Below, piece by piece: positions 18,957 through 28,592 of a stretch of 64,000 nt of DNA (within the stretch, counting starts at the first letter, position 1; every line of letters begins with the position of its first letter). The stretch comes from Halomonas sp. Bachu 37 (GTDB lineage Bacteria > Pseudomonadota > Gammaproteobacteria > Pseudomonadales > Halomonadaceae): contig NZ_CP137552.1 of the NCBI RefSeq assembly GCF_039691755.1, forward strand, positions 186,001-250,000, given 5' to 3'. A program made the position numbers and the translations under genes. Under the pieces are notes generated by a model. The model saw only the letters and a list, made by a program, of their open reading frames with translations. It was not told the origin of the DNA and made no database searches.

Positions 18957-19179
18957 GGCTGATCGGGTATCGTCATTTAGGATTTGGTTTCACCCTAGCG
19001 AAAAATAGCGGAACTGTCTGTTTTCCGTGCCAGTAACATGAAGCGGAACGTGTGCCTGGCCGTCGCGAGTCAATAACCAGCGCCATTGAGCAAGATACGG
19101 GTCGGCAAATAGGCCGGGGCCGCTTACGCTGCAAAAGTCAGGCATACAGCAACAGGAAAGTGAATTTGTGAGGCGAGCG

Positions 19180-20028
19180 ATGAACGACTACGAGCGTATC
19201 GAGAAAGCGCTGGCCTATATGGTGGCAAATACGGCTCAACAACCCCGGCTGGAGACAGTGGCGGCGCACGTGCATTTGAGCGTGTTTCACTTCCAGCGGC
19301 TGTTCTGTCGTTACGTGGGGATTAGTCCCAAGCGCTTCTTGCAGGCGCTGACGCTGGAGCGGGGCAAGTGCTTGATCGCCTCATCGCGCTCCTTGCTGGA
19401 TACCGCCCATGAGTTGGGGCTCAGTAGCGGCTCTCGGCTCTACGATCATTTCGTGCAGTTGGAAGCCGTAACCCCGGGAGAGCACAAGGGGCAGGGCGAA
19501 GGGGTCGAGATTTCCTACGGCGTTCATCCCACGGCCCTTGGTGAACTATTCGTGGCGGTAACACCCCGGGGTATCTGCCGCATGGGCTTCGTCGATGCTA
19601 CTAGCGCAGATGAGTTGTTGGCCAAACTTTCCAGAGAGTGGCCCCGCAGTACGCTTTCTCATTGCCCCGAGTCGACTCGCTACGCGGTGGATCTCCTTTT
19701 TGCCGCAGCAAAGCAGGGCACGCCTGGCTCGATATCGCTGCACGTGACCGGCACTAATTTCCAGATCGCGGTCTGGCGGGCGCTGCTTACCATTCCCGAC
19801 GGCCAGCTGGCGAGCTACTCGCATCTTGCCCAGGTGCTGGGGTCGCCCAAGTCGTCGCGGGCGGTGGGCAATGCAGTGGGGGCCAATCCCATCGCCCTGT
19901 GGATTCCCTGCCATCGGGTCGTGCAGCAAAGCGGCGCACTGGGAGGCTATCGCTGGGGAGTGGCCAGGAAACGGTTGGTGCAGGCCTGGGAGCTGGCGCA
20001 GCTGGACGAAACGGCATTGGCGCCATAG
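19180..20028 (+). CDS. AraC-type HTH / O6-alkylguanine-DNA methyltransferase fusion (Ada-like)
   Basis: 282 residues. An N-terminal AraC-type double helix-turn-helix (about 1-100) is joined to a DNA alkyltransferase domain whose acceptor is Cys244 in PCHRV. It removes methyl groups from O6-methylguanine suicidally and may regulate its own expression. The N-terminal zinc/phosphotriester domain of E. coli Ada is absent, so the usual activating methylation of that cysteine cannot occur. I favour the ATG at 19180 (MNDYERI); a GTG at 19168 with AGGAAAG upstream is possible and would add four residues. Confidence 0.92.
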   Translation: MNDYERIEKALAYMVANTAQQPRLETVAAHVHLSVFHFQRLFCRYVGISPKRFLQALTLERGKCLIASSRSLLDTAHELGLSSGSRLYDHFVQLEAVTPGEHKGQGEGVEISYGVHPTALGELFVAVTPRGICRMGFVDATSADELLAKLSREWPRSTLSHCPESTRYAVDLLFAAAKQGTPGSISLHVTGTNFQIAVWRALLTIPDGQLASYSHLAQVLGSPKSSRAVGNAVGANPIALWIPCHRVVQQSGALGGYRWGVARKRLVQAWELAQLDETALAP

Positions 20029-20074
20029 TCGGAGGTAGTCTGGTAGACATGCCGGCAATCGGGCAGCGGGCAAG

Positions 20075-21178
20075 TCAATTGAACGCATCGCGGTGATATG
20101 CGGCCAACTCGTCGACTTCCTTGATGCCGGGCTCCTCGATTTCGGGCGGCTGACCGCCGGCCAGCACTTCCAGTACCGTCCTGACCCCGCGGGCCAATGA
20201 TTCGAGATTGTAGCCTCCCTCAAGCACCATGGCTAAACGCCCCTCACAGTGCCTGTCGGCCAGCTCCTGGACGATGCCGGTCAAGGCGCCGAAACCGCTA
20301 TAGCTCAAGTTCATGCACAGGTCGAGACGATGCATGTCAAAGCCAGCGGAAACCAGTATTAGGTCCGGTTTGAACCAGTCAGCCGCAGGCATCAGTATTT
20401 CGCGATAGGCCTTGATCAGCGCCATATCGCCGCAGCCGGCGGGCAGGGGAACGTTGATGGTCAGCCCCTCGCCCAAGCCCGCGCCGATTTCCTCCTTGTT
20501 GCCGGACCCCGGATAGAAGGGAGCGGCACGGTGGGTATCGAAGAACATCACATCGGGCGAGGCCCAGAAGATATCCTGGGTTCCATTGCCATGATGAACG
20601 TCCCAATCGATGATCAGAACCCGCTCGCAACCCAGCTTGGCGTGGGCGTGAGCCGCAGCGACGGCCACGTTGTTGAACAGGCAGAAGCCGCGCGCGCGCA
20701 CCGACTCCGCATGGTGTCCCGGTGGGCGGCAAAGGGCGAAAGCGCTGCCGGCCCGGCCGGAAACGACCGCTTCCACTGCGGCGATGGCTGAACCCGCCGC
20801 CACCTCAGCGGCATCGACACTACCGGGGGAAACCGCCGTGGTATCGACGTCCAGCCACGCCTGCTTGCCACGCAGCGTATAGATATTCTCGATGTAGGAC
20901 GTCGCATGGACTCTGCCCAGTTGCTCTTCCGTGGCGGGTCGGGCCGTTTCATAGCGGACGCCGGCAATGCTTTCGCGGGTGAGTAGATCGGTAATGCTCG
21001 TTAGCCGCCCGGGGTGCTCGGGATAGCTCCATTTGGTATTGGCGCTGTCGAAAAGGCTGCCCAGAATAGCCTGGATTCGGCTATCCAGCTTTCCAGGCTG
21101 GAAGGGAACCTCAGGATTTGGCCGGTGCGCCAGCATACGGTCATCATGAATTACGAGCACATCGCGTTCACCGATCAC
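20075..21178 (-). CDS. Histone-deacetylase-family amidohydrolase
   Basis: 367 residues from a GTG with GGGAGA nine bases upstream. The zinc-hydrolase core is intact: RPPGHHAE (catalytic His pair), [21 protein letters not shown] (zinc Asp and His) and a C-terminal GGYNLESLA. In bacteria such class II-like proteins act on acetylated polyamines or other small amides rather than histones. Monocistronic. Confidence 0.93.
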   Translation of the reverse strand: MIGERDVLVIHDDRMLAHRPNPEVPFQPGKLDSRIQAILGSLFDSANTKWSYPEHPGRLTSITDLLTRESIAGVRYETARPATEEQLGRVHATSYIENIYTLRGKQAWLDVDTTAVSPGSVDAAEVAAGSAIAAVEAVVSGRAGSAFALCRPPGHHAESVRARGFCLFNNVAVAAAHAHAKLGCERVLIIDWDVHHGNGTQDIFWASPDVMFFDTHRAAPFYPGSGNKEEIGAGLGEGLTINVPLPAGCGDMALIKAYREILMPAADWFKPDLILVSAGFDMHRLDLCMNLSYSGFGALTGIVQELADRHCEGRLAMVLEGGYNLESLARGVRTVLEVLAGGQPPEIEEPGIKEVDELAAYHRDAFN

Positions 21179-21347
21179 GGGTATATCTCCCTGATGTTTG
21201 TGGCAACGTAATGGTCGTGAAATGGAAATCGCCGGTCTGGGGAACGAAGTGTTGCCTTTCTACACTGTAGTCGACGTTTCTTTTACCGCGATCTTTTCGA
21301 CAAGCAGGATGGAGCAGCTATATTTCAGGGGCAGATACCAGCCAACA

Positions 21348-21373
21348 GGGAGTAATAGTTGGGAGTATTAGTT
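21348..21373 (+). repeat. 13-bp tandem duplication before pncC
   Basis: GGGAGTAATAGTT is followed directly by GGGAGTATTAGTT (12 of 13 identical), ending one base before the CAAGGAG ribosome site of pncC. Confidence 0.85.
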
Positions 21374-21386
21374 CAAGGAGACGGCA

Positions 21387-21899
21387 ATGGAAGTGCTGGG
21401 AAGAGTTAGTGAATATTTGCAGCAACATGAGCTTACACTGGCGACGGCGGAGTCGTGCACGGCGGGCTTGATCGTATCGGAACTTGCCCGGGTGCCGGGC
21501 AGCGGCCAGTCCATCGATTGCGGGCTGGCGGTCTACTCTCCCGAGGCCAAGAATCGCTACCTGGCGGTAAGCTTCGATACCATCGATACCTATGGGCTGA
21601 CCAGCGAGGAGACGGCTCGGGAGATGGCGCTGGGGGCGCTGGACAACAACAATGCCAACGTGGCGGTGGCGAACACCGGAATTGCCGGGCCGGAACCCCA
21701 CGATGGCATACCGGTAGGAACCGTGTGTTTCGCCTGGGCGTTTCGTCATGCGGATAACACCTATCTCTATACCGAAACCCGGCGTTTCCCGGGAGATCGC
21801 AACGAAGTGCGTCTGGCAGCGGCCCACTACTCCCTGGAGCTGATTATCGAACATCACCGTGTGGTAACGGAAGGCAATGCACCTCTTGTCAGTAATTAG
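21387..21899 (+). CDS. pncC: Nicotinamide-nucleotide amidohydrolase (CinA C-terminal type)
   Basis: 170 residues, matching the stand-alone CinA C-terminal domain. TAESCTAGLI holds the catalytic serine and VANTGIAGPEP is the second conserved loop. It deamidates nicotinamide mononucleotide to nicotinate mononucleotide, recycling the by-product of NAD-dependent DNA ligase. The nadE gene follows 60 bases downstream, making a compact NAD-recycling pair. Confidence 0.92.
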   Translation: MEVLGRVSEYLQQHELTLATAESCTAGLIVSELARVPGSGQSIDCGLAVYSPEAKNRYLAVSFDTIDTYGLTSEETAREMALGALDNNNANVAVANTGIAGPEPHDGIPVGTVCFAWAFRHADNTYLYTETRRFPGDRNEVRLAAAHYSLELIIEHHRVVTEGNAPLVSN

Positions 21900-21959
21900 T
21901 CACTAACCTCCCATCGAGTTACGAATTAATCATCATCTAGTGCAATGCAAGGAGGCAAC

Positions 21960-22787
21960 ATGGCGAATGACCAGCAAGCCCAACAGCAGCGTATCTGCGA
22001 GGCCCTGGCCGTCAAGGCGTCGATCGACCCGCAACAGGAAATCGATGCACGAGTGGATTTCCTCTGTCGGCAGATGATCGAAACGGGGCAACACGGTCTG
22101 GTCCTGGGAATCAGCGGGGGGGTGGATTCCACCGTGGCGGGCCGCCTGGCCCAGCTGGCGGTGGAAAAAGCGCGCGACCAGGGTGTCGAGGCGCGCTTCT
22201 ACGCCATGCGCCTGCCCTACGGTGAGCAGAAGGATGAAGACGACGCCCAGAAGGCGCTCACCTTTATTGCCCCCGATGAAGTGTTGACAACGGACGTGAA
22301 ACCGGCAAGCGACGCGCTACTGGCTTCCTTGGAGCAAGGCGGCCTGGCGTTTCGCGATGCTGGACACCGGGATTTCGTGCTGGGCAATATCAAGGCGCGC
22401 GAACGGATGGTCACCCAGTATGCCGTGGCTGGGGCCATGGGCGGTATGGTCGTGGGAACCGACCAGGCGGCGGAAGCGTTGATGGGTTTCTTCACCAAAT
22501 ATGGCGATGGTGCCTGCGATCTTGCTCCGCTGACGGGCCTGACCAAGCAACAGGTTCGCGATATCGGTACGGCGCTGGAAGCTCCGACGCATCTCGTGAA
22601 GAAATTACCCACGGCGGACCTGGAATCGCTGAAGCCGCTGCTGGCCGATGAAATTGCCCTCGGGGTCACCTACGATGAAATCGATGCGTTTCTCATTGGC
22701 CACCCCGTCAGTGAGCAAGCGTTCACTACCATCGTTCAGACCTACGAGCGTACCGAGCATAAACGTCAGCTGCCCAAGGCACCCTAA
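21960..22787 (+). CDS. nadE: Ammonia-dependent NAD(+) synthetase
   Basis: 275 residues from ATG at 21960, selected because AAGGAGG lies eight bases before it. The PP-loop ATP pyrophosphatase motif SGGVDSTVAG is intact, and there is no N-terminal glutaminase domain, so ammonia is the nitrogen donor. It performs the last step of NAD synthesis, from nicotinate adenine dinucleotide. Functionally linked to pncC upstream and to pncB near 53 kb. Confidence 0.95.
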   Translation: MANDQQAQQQRICEALAVKASIDPQQEIDARVDFLCRQMIETGQHGLVLGISGGVDSTVAGRLAQLAVEKARDQGVEARFYAMRLPYGEQKDEDDAQKALTFIAPDEVLTTDVKPASDALLASLEQGGLAFRDAGHRDFVLGNIKARERMVTQYAVAGAMGGMVVGTDQAAEALMGFFTKYGDGACDLAPLTGLTKQQVRDIGTALEAPTHLVKKLPTADLESLKPLLADEIALGVTYDEIDAFLIGHPVSEQAFTTIVQTYERTEHKRQLPKAP

Positions 22788-22803
22788 GGCTTCGCTTGTG
22801 TCG

Positions 22804-22840
22804 AATTAATACCAAGGTATTTTATACTTTGGTATTAATT
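22804..22840. repeat. AT-rich 17-bp hairpin after nadE
   Basis: AATTAATACCAA pairs with TTGGTATTAATT, continued by a G-U pair and GTAT/ATAC around a TTT loop. It begins 17 bases after the nadE stop. There is no T-tract and little GC, so it is not a standard intrinsic terminator; an operator or bidirectional AT-rich terminator is possible. Confidence 0.6.
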
Positions 22841-22992
22841 TTGGGGTGTTCGAGGAGTTTTTACTGGACTCGTGGCCTGGCAAAAGGAATAAAGGGCGCC
22901 GTCGAAGATGGCGCTTGTCCTGGCGAACTCAACGCGATCTTGCCGTCTTCGTTTCGCTTTCTTAATACACCCACCCGAGCGACATTAATCGA

Positions 22993-24639
22993 ATGCCCCG
23001 AATTGCCATGACGACGGTATGGGACCCACTATGGGCTTCCCACCGCCAAGTGAAAAACCTTTTGATGTGCGCCCTGCCGACAACAGGCGCCGCCCATGCC
23101 TCGGCTGCCACCGGCAAACGCGAGCCTGCGCCCGAGCCTCGTCCACCCGCCTACAACACGCCACAGAAGATCGGCCTGCTGCTCGGCCCGCTGCTGTTCG
23201 CTCTGGTGACACTGTTCTTCCACCCGGAAGACTTGAGTGTCGAGGGGCGCATGGTGCTAGCCACCACGCTGTGGGTGGCGGTCTGGTGGATCACCGAGGC
23301 CATCCCGATCCCCGTGACCTCGCTGTTGCCGATCGTATTATTGCCGATGACCGGAGCGCTGGAGAGCAAGGCGGTCACGGCCGCCTACGGCAACCCGATC
23401 ATCTTTCTCTTTCTGGGCGGTTTCATGATCGCCCTGGCAATGGAGCGCTGGGACCTGCACAAACGCATCGCCTTGACGATCATTGCCGTGCTCGGTACCA
23501 GCATCAACAGCATCGTCTTCGGCTTCATGGCGGCGACCGGCTTCCTGTCGATGTGGGTATCCAATACCGCCTCGGTCATGATGATGCTGCCGATCGGTAC
23601 GGCCATCGTGTACCAGGTCAGTCAGGAGCTGGCGAAAAGTGACGAAGACCATAGCGGCGAGATCGACAAGTTCAGCAAGGCGTTGATTTTCGGTATTGGC
23701 TACGGCGGCACCATCGGTGGCTTGGGTACGCTGATCGGTACGCCACCGAACATCATTCTGGCTGCGGTGGTAGAGGAGTTGCTCGGCGTGCAGATTTCAT
23801 TTGCCGAGTGGATGTTCTTCGCCTTTCCGGTCGTCGTGATACTGCTGCTGATAAGCTGGCTGCTGCTGACCCGGGTGGTGTATCCGGTGAAATTCACCAG
23901 CCTGCCCGGCGGCAAGGCGCTGATCAAGAAAGAGCAGGAAGCCCTGGGCAGAACCACTTTCGAAGAGAAAGCGGTGCTGGGCGTGTTTCTATTTGCGGCG
24001 TTCATGTGGATCACCCGCTCGTTTCTGTGGGAAGGACAGTTGCTGACCATTCCCGGCATCAACGACACCATGATCGCCATCATGGCGGCGCTGCTGCTGT
24101 TCCTGATCCCCTCCACCAAAGGGGGTTGCCTGCTGAACTGGGACGTGGCGAAGGATATTCCGTGGGGCATCCTGCTGCTGTTCGGTGGCGGCCTGGCAAT
24201 AGCCGCGGGCTTCGGCTCCTCCGGCCTGGCCGCCTGGATCGGCAATCAGATGAGTGTATTGGGCGGGGTCAACTTCCTGCTGATGATCCTGATTGCCACC
24301 GGCATGGTGCTGTTCCTGACCGAGATCACCTCGAACACTGCCACCGCGACGATGATCCTGCCGGTGCTGGCCTCTCTTGCCCTGGCGCTGGATATTCACC
24401 CCTTCGTGCTGATGGTGCCCGCCGCCATGGCGGCCAACTGCGCCTTCATGCTGCCGGTGGGGACGCCGCCTAACGCCATCATCTTCGCTACCGGGAAACT
24501 GACGATCATCGAGATGGTACGCATCGGCTTCTGGGTCAATATCATCGCCATGCTGTTGATCGTGGTGAGCGTCTACTTCCTGTTGCCGCTCGTTTGGGGG
24601 GTGGACCTATCCACCTATCCGGACGTATTCCGCGACTGA
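22993..24639 (+). CDS. SLC13/DASS-family sodium:dicarboxylate symporter
   Basis: Up to 548 residues with about eleven membrane helices. Both sodium-binding SNT signatures are present: WVSNTASVMMMLP and TSNTATATMILP. Expected to import C4-dicarboxylates, sulfate or related anions with sodium. The start is uncertain: ATGs at 22993, 23008 and 23065 all lack a good ribosome site, and the first 50 residues are poor in membrane character. A strong terminator follows. Confidence 0.88.
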   Translation: MPRIAMTTVWDPLWASHRQVKNLLMCALPTTGAAHASAATGKREPAPEPRPPAYNTPQKIGLLLGPLLFALVTLFFHPEDLSVEGRMVLATTLWVAVWWITEAIPIPVTSLLPIVLLPMTGALESKAVTAAYGNPIIFLFLGGFMIALAMERWDLHKRIALTIIAVLGTSINSIVFGFMAATGFLSMWVSNTASVMMMLPIGTAIVYQVSQELAKSDEDHSGEIDKFSKALIFGIGYGGTIGGLGTLIGTPPNIILAAVVEELLGVQISFAEWMFFAFPVVVILLLISWLLLTRVVYPVKFTSLPGGKALIKKEQEALGRTTFEEKAVLGVFLFAAFMWITRSFLWEGQLLTIPGINDTMIAIMAALLLFLIPSTKGGCLLNWDVAKDIPWGILLLFGGGLAIAAGFGSSGLAAWIGNQMSVLGGVNFLLMILIATGMVLFLTEITSNTATATMILPVLASLALALDIHPFVLMVPAAMAANCAFMLPVGTPPNAIIFATGKLTIIEMVRIGFWVNIIAMLLIVVSVYFLLPLVWGVDLSTYPDVFRD

Positions 24640-24646
24640 TCGATAA

Positions 24647-24683
24647 GACAAAACCCGAGCCCCGCCATGTGCGGGGTTTTGTC
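24647..24683 (+). terminator. Intrinsic terminator after the SLC13 gene
   Basis: CCCCGC-CATGT-GCGGGG followed by TTTTGTC, with an upstream GACAAAACCC that can extend pairing or serve the opposite strand. Confidence 0.85.
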
Positions 24684-24711
24684 GTGTGATTGGTATGATG
24701 CCGCTACACGA

Positions 24712-24751
24712 TTCTTGTCGAACGGTTCTTGCCGAACAATACTTGTCGAGT
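24712..24751 (+). repeat. 14-bp tandem repeat, three copies, before sbcD
   Basis: TTCTTGTCGAAC, TTCTTGCCGAAC and TACTTGTCGAGT occur at a 14-base period and end five bases before the sbcD start. No clear Shine-Dalgarno sequence is left between the array and the ATG. Confidence 0.8.
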
Positions 24752-24756
24752 CCGAT

Positions 24757-25905
24757 ATGCGCCTTTTACACACCGCCGACTGGCACTTGGGTCGGCTGTT
24801 TCACAATCTCTCCCTGCTCGCTGACCAGCGCCATGTGCTTGACCAGTTGATCGCCATCGTCGACCGCGAAGCGGTGGATGCAGTGTTGATCGCCGGCGAT
24901 ATCTACGACCGCTCGGTGCCGCCTGCCGCCGCCGTGACGCTACTCGACGACATACTGGGCGAGCTGTGCGAGGCGCGCGGCCTGCCGGTGGTGATGATCT
25001 CGGGCAACCACGATGGCGCCGAGCGCCTGCGCTTCGGCGCTCGGCATCTGCGTCAGGCGGGGTTGCATATCATCTCCGACCTGGCGGGTTGTGACTGCCC
25101 GGTCACGCTCGCCGCGAACGGTGTCGAAGTGGATGTATTCGGCATTCCCTATGCCGACCCCGAGCACGTACGCAGCCAGTTTTCAGTGGACGTGCGCGAT
25201 TTCGATAGCGCCCACCGCTACCTGGTGGAGCGCATCAATCAACAGCGCCATGCCTCACGCCCCACGGTGCTGATGAGCCACTGCTTCGTGGATGGCGGCA
25301 GCGCCTCCGATTCCGAACGTCCGCTGACGCTGGGCGGCGCTGAAAGCGTGGCCTGGGAACCGATGCAGGGCTTTGACTATGTGGCGCTCGGTCATCTGCA
25401 CGGCCCGCAGTATCGCGGCGGTGAGCACATTCGCTACAGCGGCTCGCTGCTGAAATACAGCTTTTCCGAAGCGCGCCAGCGCAAGGGCGTCACACTGGTG
25501 GATATGGACAGGAACGGCGTGACGCGAATCGAGCAGTTTCCGCTAGTTCCGAGCCGCGAGGTACGTGTCTTGGAAGGCGAGCTTGACGCGTTGATCGCCC
25601 AGGGCAAGACGGACCCCAACGCCGACGACTACCTGCTGGTGCGGCTCACCGACCGCCACGCGATTCTCGATCCCATGGGCAAGTTGCGCGAGGTTTATCC
25701 CAACGTCCTGCATCTGGAGAAACCCGGCATGCTGGAGCCCCGAGGCCCGCAGCAGCTCGACCGCAAACGGCTACGCTTTGACGCACTGGCTATGTTCAAT
25801 GACTTCTTTGCCCAGACCAGCGGCGAAGCGATGAACGAGGAGCAGTCCCGCGCCATGGGGGAACTGATCGCCCAGTTGAGCCGCGACGAGGAGCCCCGGA
25901 TATGA
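24757..25905 (+). CDS. sbcD: Exonuclease SbcCD, subunit D
   Basis: 382 residues from ATG at 24757 (MRLLHTADWHLG); longer frames would run through the preceding terminator. The Mre11-type calcineurin phosphoesterase motifs are all present: DWHLGR, GDIYDR, SGNHD and GHLHGP. With SbcC it forms the nuclease that cleaves hairpins and protein-blocked DNA ends. It overlaps sbcC by ATGA. Confidence 0.96.
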   Translation: MRLLHTADWHLGRLFHNLSLLADQRHVLDQLIAIVDREAVDAVLIAGDIYDRSVPPAAAVTLLDDILGELCEARGLPVVMISGNHDGAERLRFGARHLRQAGLHIISDLAGCDCPVTLAANGVEVDVFGIPYADPEHVRSQFSVDVRDFDSAHRYLVERINQQRHASRPTVLMSHCFVDGGSASDSERPLTLGGAESVAWEPMQGFDYVALGHLHGPQYRGGEHIRYSGSLLKYSFSEARQRKGVTLVDMDRNGVTRIEQFPLVPSREVRVLEGELDALIAQGKTDPNADDYLLVRLTDRHAILDPMGKLREVYPNVLHLEKPGMLEPRGPQQLDRKRLRFDALAMFNDFFAQTSGEAMNEEQSRAMGELIAQLSRDEEPRI

Positions 25906-28508
25906 CGCCGTTGACCCTTACCATGCAAGCGTTCGGCCCTTTTACCGGTAGTGAAACGATCGACTTCACTGCGCTGGGCAAGAGTCCGCTGTTTCTCATC
26001 AACGGCCCCACGGGGGCGGGCAAGAGTTCGATTCTCGATGCGCTCTGCTTTGCGCTGTATGGCCAGACCACCGGCGATGAACGCACCGGCACCCAGATGC
26101 GCTGCGACCAGGCCGCCGCCGGCCTGCTGACGGAAGTGACGTTCGATTTTAACCTGCGCGGCGAAGGCTTCCGGGTACGCCGCGTGCCGCAGCAGGAGCG
26201 GCCCAAGGCGCGCGGGGAGGGCACCACGACGCAAAACGCCGAGGCCCAGCTGTGGCGGTTGACTCCCCAAGGGGAGGTGGGGGAATGTCTTGTTGCCAGA
26301 AGCGTCAACGATGCCACCGCTGAAGTGCAAACGTTGATCGGCCTGGACGCCAACCAGTTCCGCCAGGTCATGGTGCTGCCCCAGGGCAAGTTCCGCGAGC
26401 TGTTGCTGGCGGACTCGAAAGATCGGGAAAAGATCTTCTCCCAGCTGTTCCAGACCCAGCTTTTCCAGCGCATCGAAGAGCGCCTGCGTACCCAGGCCAA
26501 CCAGATCGAGCGCGAGGTGAACGACCACCGCCAGCGGGTCAAGGGCATTCTCGACGCCAGCGAGGTCGAGAGCGAAGCCGAGCTGGAAGAAACCCTGCAG
26601 AACCTGGAACCTCAAAAACTCAACGCCGAGCGCGCTTACACCGAGGCCAAGGCACAGCGGGAGCAGGCCGAACACGCCGAGCGCCAAGGCAACGAAAGCC
26701 AGGCCTTGTTCGAGCGGCACAAGACGCTTGAAGCGGCGAAGACCGAGCAGTTGCGCCACCAGCCGGAAGCCGAGCGCGCCCAGGCAAAGCTTCACGCCCA
26801 CGAACAAACTCAAGTTTTGACCACGCCGTTTTATGCCTTGCAAACCGCGCAGCAAGCGGTCGCTACCTCAACCCATGCGCGCGAAACGGCAGAGGCCGCG
26901 ATTACCGCCCGGCAATCTGACTACCGTCAGGCTCAGCAGGCGCTTGAATCGGCCAAGGAGCGCCAGGCGCAGCTACCCGCCTGGCAGAAGGAAGCATACC
27001 GCCTCGAGCATGCCGTGGAGCAGTGCCAGGAACTGGCCAGCCTCGAGGCCCAGCGCGAACGCCTGGCCAGCCAGGCGGCACAGACCACAAAGGCGATCGA
27101 GCAACAACAAGGTGACGTCACCGCACTGGAGCGGCGCGCGACCGAGCAGGAGCTGCGCTGGCATCAGGGCCAGGCGGCCCTGCTGGCGCAACGGCTGGAA
27201 ACTGACCGGCCGTGCCCGGTGTGCGGCAGCTGCGAGCATCCCGCTCCCGCCGGCCAGGCCCAGGCGCTGGTGACTCAGGACGATGTGAAAAAGGTCCGCG
27301 ACCTTCACGAAAAAGCACGCCGGGACTTGATAACCGCTCAGCAGCAAGCGCAGCGCCAGAAGCTGGGTATGACTCACCTGGACGAGCAGTGCCAGCGGTT
27401 GCGCCGCCAGCTAGGCGACGCAACCTCCCTTGACGCGTTGCAGGCGCAGCACACTAATCTACAGCGCGATATCCATCAGTGCGAGCGTGCCTGGCAGGCG
27501 GCCCAGCAGCAAGCCCAGCAGGCCCAAACCGCTCTGGCCCGGGCGGAAACCACGTTGAACGATGCCGCCCAGCGCGAAACGCTGGCCGGAGGTGAGCTAG
27601 CCAAGGCGCAACAGGCATGGCGCCAGGCGCTGGCAGACAGCGATTTCAATGACGAAGCCGCCTTTGCCGACGCACACTTGCCAGAGGCCGAACGCCAGGC
27701 ACTGGCCGAACGAGTCGAACACTTTCAGCGTGAGCTGGCCAAACTGGAAGGCCAGCTCGAAGCCAGCGCGGCACGCCTTGAGGACCTGACGCCACCCGAC
27801 CTGGATGTCTTGGCTGAGCAGACAAAAGACGCTCGCGTCCGCGAACAGGCGAGTGAACAAGCGTACCGGCAACTGGCGTCGCGAGTGGCGCAGCTACAGG
27901 CCACTCGGCAGAAGCTCGCCGCCGCCCAGGAGGCGCAAGCCGAGCTGGAAGCGCAATACCGCGTCTGGGGCACGCTCAGCGAGGTGGCCAACGGACGTAC
28001 GGGCAACCGCATCAGCCTGCAGCGCTTCGTGCTTGGCGTACTGCTGGATGATGTCTTGATTCAGGCCTCCGAGCGGCTGGTGCGCATGAGCCGTGGGCGC
28101 TACCAGCTGGTGCGCCGCGAAGATCCCTCGAAAGGCAATCGCGCCTCGGGGCTGGAACTCGATGTGGCGGATACCTATACCGGCAAGAATCGCCCGGTGG
28201 CGACCCTTTCCGGCGGTGAGTCGTTCATGGCCGCGCTGGCGTTGGCGCTGGGCCTTTCCGACGTGGTGCAAGCTTATGCGGGGGGCATCCAGCTGGATAC
28301 ACTGTTTATCGACGAAGGCTTTGGTAGCCTCGATCAGGACGCTCTCGACCAGGCGATCGCCATGCTCAGTGAATTGCAGATGGGCGGGCGCATGATCGGT
28401 ATTATTTCCCATGTCAGCGAACTCAAGGAGCAGATGCCGGTCCGTGTGGAAGTGCGTGCCGGTCGTCAAGGCAGCACGGTTGACGTCAAGAATCCGTTAT
28501 CAGGATAA
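25902..28508 (+). CDS. sbcC: Exonuclease SbcCD, subunit C (Rad50-like ATPase)
   Basis: 868 residues: N-terminal Walker A GPTGAGKSS (from about residue 36), a long coiled coil with a zinc hook CPVC (438-441), and a C-terminal half with signature LSGGESF and Walker B TLFIDEGFGSLD. Shorter than E. coli SbcC (about 1048 aa) because the coiled coil is shorter. ATP-driven partner of SbcD in DNA end processing. Confidence 0.96.
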   Translation: MTPLTLTMQAFGPFTGSETIDFTALGKSPLFLINGPTGAGKSSILDALCFALYGQTTGDERTGTQMRCDQAAAGLLTEVTFDFNLRGEGFRVRRVPQQERPKARGEGTTTQNAEAQLWRLTPQGEVGECLVARSVNDATAEVQTLIGLDANQFRQVMVLPQGKFRELLLADSKDREKIFSQLFQTQLFQRIEERLRTQANQIEREVNDHRQRVKGILDASEVESEAELEETLQNLEPQKLNAERAYTEAKAQREQAEHAERQGNESQALFERHKTLEAAKTEQLRHQPEAERAQAKLHAHEQTQVLTTPFYALQTAQQAVATSTHARETAEAAITARQSDYRQAQQALESAKERQAQLPAWQKEAYRLEHAVEQCQELASLEAQRERLASQAAQTTKAIEQQQGDVTALERRATEQELRWHQGQAALLAQRLETDRPCPVCGSCEHPAPAGQAQALVTQDDVKKVRDLHEKARRDLITAQQQAQRQKLGMTHLDEQCQRLRRQLGDATSLDALQAQHTNLQRDIHQCERAWQAAQQQAQQAQTALARAETTLNDAAQRETLAGGELAKAQQAWRQALADSDFNDEAAFADAHLPEAERQALAERVEHFQRELAKLEGQLEASAARLEDLTPPDLDVLAEQTKDARVREQASEQAYRQLASRVAQLQATRQKLAAAQEAQAELEAQYRVWGTLSEVANGRTGNRISLQRFVLGVLLDDVLIQASERLVRMSRGRYQLVRREDPSKGNRASGLELDVADTYTGKNRPVATLSGGESFMAALALALGLSDVVQAYAGGIQLDTLFIDEGFGSLDQDALDQAIAMLSELQMGGRMIGIISHVSELKEQMPVRVEVRAGRQGSTVDVKNPLSG

Positions 28509-28544
28509 GAAGACGGTAATGAGAGTGTGGCGTATTTCCCGCGA

Positions 28545-28580
28545 GTATCGGTCGGACAACTCGTATCGGTCGCACAACTT
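28545..28580 (+). repeat. 18-bp tandem duplication before the DUF533 gene
   Basis: GTATCGGTCGGACAACTC followed directly by GTATCGGTCGCACAACTT (16 of 18 identical), ending 12 bases before the ATG at 28593 and overlapping nothing but spacer. Confidence 0.85.
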
Positions 28581-28592
28581 TTGGAGCACGCG

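Noticed and set aside
22912-22945. Possible hairpin GCGCC/GGCGC before the SLC13 gene
   Set aside because: The stem is only five pairs with a nine-base loop and no T-tract; common by chance at this GC content.
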